A stretch of DNA of 64,000 nt. It comes from Ricinus communis. Lineage: Eukaryota; Streptophyta; Magnoliopsida; Malpighiales; Euphorbiaceae. This document shows positions 62,065-64,000 of this stretch, one piece after another. Made by a program: the position numbers and the translations under genes. Below the pieces are notes generated by a model. It did no database searches. It was given only the letters and a program-made list of their open reading frames with translations, and was not told the DNA's origin. How positions within the stretch are numbered: position 1 is the stretch's first letter; each line of letters opens with the position of its first letter. The stretch spans positions 1,612,001 to 1,676,000 of the forward strand of contig NC_063261.1 in NCBI RefSeq assembly GCF_019578655.1, read 5' to 3'.

Positions 62065-62760
62065 AACATAGAGCATCAAGTAGGCTCGATCTTCAAGTTA
62101 CTAGCTGTAGAACAATTGAGAACTCTATTAAACACTACTAAATCCAAGGAACATTTTAGCGTTGTCACTTTGCATTCAGGTGAGATTTTTTCTGGTTTAT
62201 CTACTATGTTTGATGATGATGGTTATGTGCATGAGGACTCCTTAAACATGGAGATAGAACCAAAAAAGGAAGAGGCAAAACATGATTCCTCTGAAAGACT
62301 ACCAACAGGAACGTACAGTTGATGATGCTGAGTTGCAGTTACAAGAATTTTTGGTGGATTTTCCACAAGTCCCTTCGTTGGTGGAAGATGAGCACGAGTT
62401 ATCCAATGAAGAATTCTTGGAGGAGCTCGAGTTCCTTCTAGCAAGTGAACCGAGCTAAGGACTGGAGAAAACCATTGACATTCCTCAAGAAATTGCCCAA
62501 CCGTTGATCCTTCCAATTGGTGAAACTTCGGCTTTCAAATTGGAAGAGCCCCTAGAGCATCATGACTATGTACAACTATATGAGGAGCGAGTTTTACCCA
62601 TCATATTGGCAGCTTGCTTGATTGTCAAGAAGAGGAAATTGGTAATTATCCCTCTAAGCGGATACTTAAAGCCATTTGCTTGGAAGAAGGATGGATGGTC
62701 GTCGATCACGCCCGTTTGCTTTTCACCATGAGTCCAGCTAAGAAGACTCATCATATAAAA
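62060..62760 (+). pseudogene. Element P gag/protease-linker region, second part
   Basis: It continues the interrupted frame as 'NIEHQVGSIFKLLAVEQL' and 'HFSVVTLHSGEIFSGLS', the usual end of Athila/Tat gag. A frame change near 62300 leads to an acidic stretch 'LVEDEHELSNEEFLEELEFLL', a TAA at 62456, then 'HHDYVQLYEERVLPIILAACLI', reminiscent of the pre-RT segment 'KYAYLGxxxTLPVIIxxxL'. No RT follows. It is a broken, gag-plus-linker remnant. Confidence 0.65.
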
Positions 62761-64000
62761 AAGAAGCGCTTTTGGGAGGCACCCCAAATTTTATTTTTCA
62801 TTTTTAATATTCTAACCTTTCGTTTTGAAACATTTTATTGGTTTTAGTTTTCATATTTTATTTAATTTTTATTTTCAGTTTCGATTATTTCTTTATTTTA
62901 TTATTTTCAGCTTCTACCGAAGACGAACTGAATTTCCACTACACCAGCCTCAGCGAATGATCAGGGCAGTCCCTTAGATCTTTTTATTTTCTACATTTAT
63001 TTACTTTATTTTTCGTACATGTCATGCATTTGGATTGTATTGCCTTTGTTTCTCCTAGTTGAGCATCCCATACGGGGTATCCATAACGTTTTACACTGAG
63101 GATAATGTGTTCTTCAAGTGTGGGGTGGTTATTGGTAAATCTTATAATCTTTCTCTCTCCTATGGTTTTTAGATATATCTGAAATTGCTATCACTAGGTG
63201 TTGTGTATTTTTAAGGGATGTTAGGACACTGTGTCTTTATGCACTTAAATATGCTATTTTTGAGCTGATTGATGACTTGATTTATAGAATTGTAGTTACT
63301 TTTCTTTGTTGTTCATTGTCCTTGGAAGACAATTGATGGTGTGTTACACATCAGCCCTGCCGGGTTAAACTAGTGTTATTTAATTATTTTTCGTATTGTC
63401 GAATTTTAACTTAGAACGTTAATAATGTCATATGCATGTGTTTCTTAAGTAATGATTCAATTAATGATGTTGCGAACCAATTGCACCTAATACCACACCT
63501 CAAAGTGAGATTTTAAGTCTGTTGAGCATTCATTATACTTATGCTCTGTATATTTCTTGTTTGAGTGTGCACTATACTTGACTTTGCTTCTAGAACTTGC
63601 TTTGTAATGATTGTTGAAGTTACATGAATATTGTGAATACCATGAGATGATTTGGGCGATTTAGGATTCACCACATTTGGCCAAAAGCCTACCCCTTTAT
63701 GTTTCCATTAGTTAGCCAGTATTGAGCCTTAAACTTTTCTTCATAATTTACACCTATACACTTCAATTACACCATTCTTTACATTTGTCTTTCCCCTACC
63801 CTTATGCTGGAATATCTTTTTGTGATTTGCTCACCCTTATGTGGAATTAAAATGCCAGTTGCTATGTTGGTAAATTCATTGAGTCTTTTTGATATTTTAG
63901 ATGCTCCCTTCGATCCAAACTGTATTTTTTTATTCTTTGCGTTTATTCAAGTTGTATGCAGCGGTTCGCTTATAAACTGCTAGTTTATTATTCAAAAAAA
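62761..64000 (+). other. Element P 3' non-coding region
   Basis: No gene. It has the polypurine-like tract aagtgtggggtggtt at 63116-63130 preceded by 'actgaggataatgtgt', a pairing common in Athila/Tat elements, then AT-rich DNA to the window end. No copy of the 5' LTR start is reached. Confidence 0.6.

Larger units (their letters stand above)
50989..64000 (+). mobile_element. Element P: gag-only Athila-like retrotransposon, split by an LTR-1 composite
   Basis: A plus-strand element has its 5' LTR at 50989-52435, a primer site at 52442-52460 and gag-like coding at 52575-53113, continuing in frame at 62065 after the inserted composite. It then has a long 3' non-coding region with a polypurine-like aagtgtggggtggtt (63116-63130). 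No pol is recognisable. The 3' LTR is not reached before the window end. Confidence 0.8.

Overview
This is a 64-kb stretch of AT-rich plant nuclear DNA, most likely from a eudicot. The species cannot be read from it. The evidence is one intron-containing plant-type phosphatase gene, several Ty3/gypsy long terminal repeat (LTR) retrotransposons with plant tRNA primer-binding sites, a decayed Mutator-like (MULE) transposase, and no bacterial-style operons. I see no tRNA, rRNA, CRISPR or phage features. Only one ordinary host gene can be supported; almost everything else is nested, decayed or solo retroelement sequence.

Layout. 1-2.6 kb: a broken MULE transposase (minus) and a 125-bp tandem duplication. 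2.6-7.3 kb: non-coding, repeat-like DNA. 7284-10755: a two-exon, membrane-anchored dual-specificity phosphatase gene (minus) with its catalytic loop split by a 2.74-kb intron. 10.8-12.6 kb: AT-rich DNA. 12589-15630: a 3-kb solo LTR of a family called LTR-1 here, with a perfect 5-bp target-site duplication (TSD). 16.65-20.2 kb: a second LTR type with a Met-initiator primer site, then another LTR-1 copy (minus). 20765-25108: a 4.34-kb AT-rich segment. 25671-~27.9 kb: a truncated LTR-1 copy.

27995-50412 is one old Athila-like gypsy element on the minus strand ('element M'), with gag, protease, RT, RNase H, integrase and an env-like extra reading frame all broken. Into it went an LTR-1 solo LTR (29627-32387, TSD CCTAT) and a gag-only gypsy element ('LTR-3', 38295-45878), which landed in the RT catalytic region. 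The 3' LTR of LTR-3 was then split by an inverted, nearly identical copy of the 20765-25108 segment (38578-42915). That copy is flanked by a 30-bp target duplication and short fillers, which suggests templated break repair more than transposition.

50413-50985 is a piece of another retroelement polyprotein. From 50989 a plus-strand, gag-only Athila-like element ('element P') runs to the window end. It is interrupted in frame at codon precision by 53114-62059, a composite of four LTR-1 pieces in +,-,-,+ order around one internal region. This composite contains a giant palindrome (arms of about 2.5 kb) and is bounded by a perfect TTGAG duplication.

The most unusual observations are the 4.3-kb inverted non-coding duplication and the palindromic LTR-1 composite. 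Both are structural-evolution findings; I see no new enzymatic or defence system.
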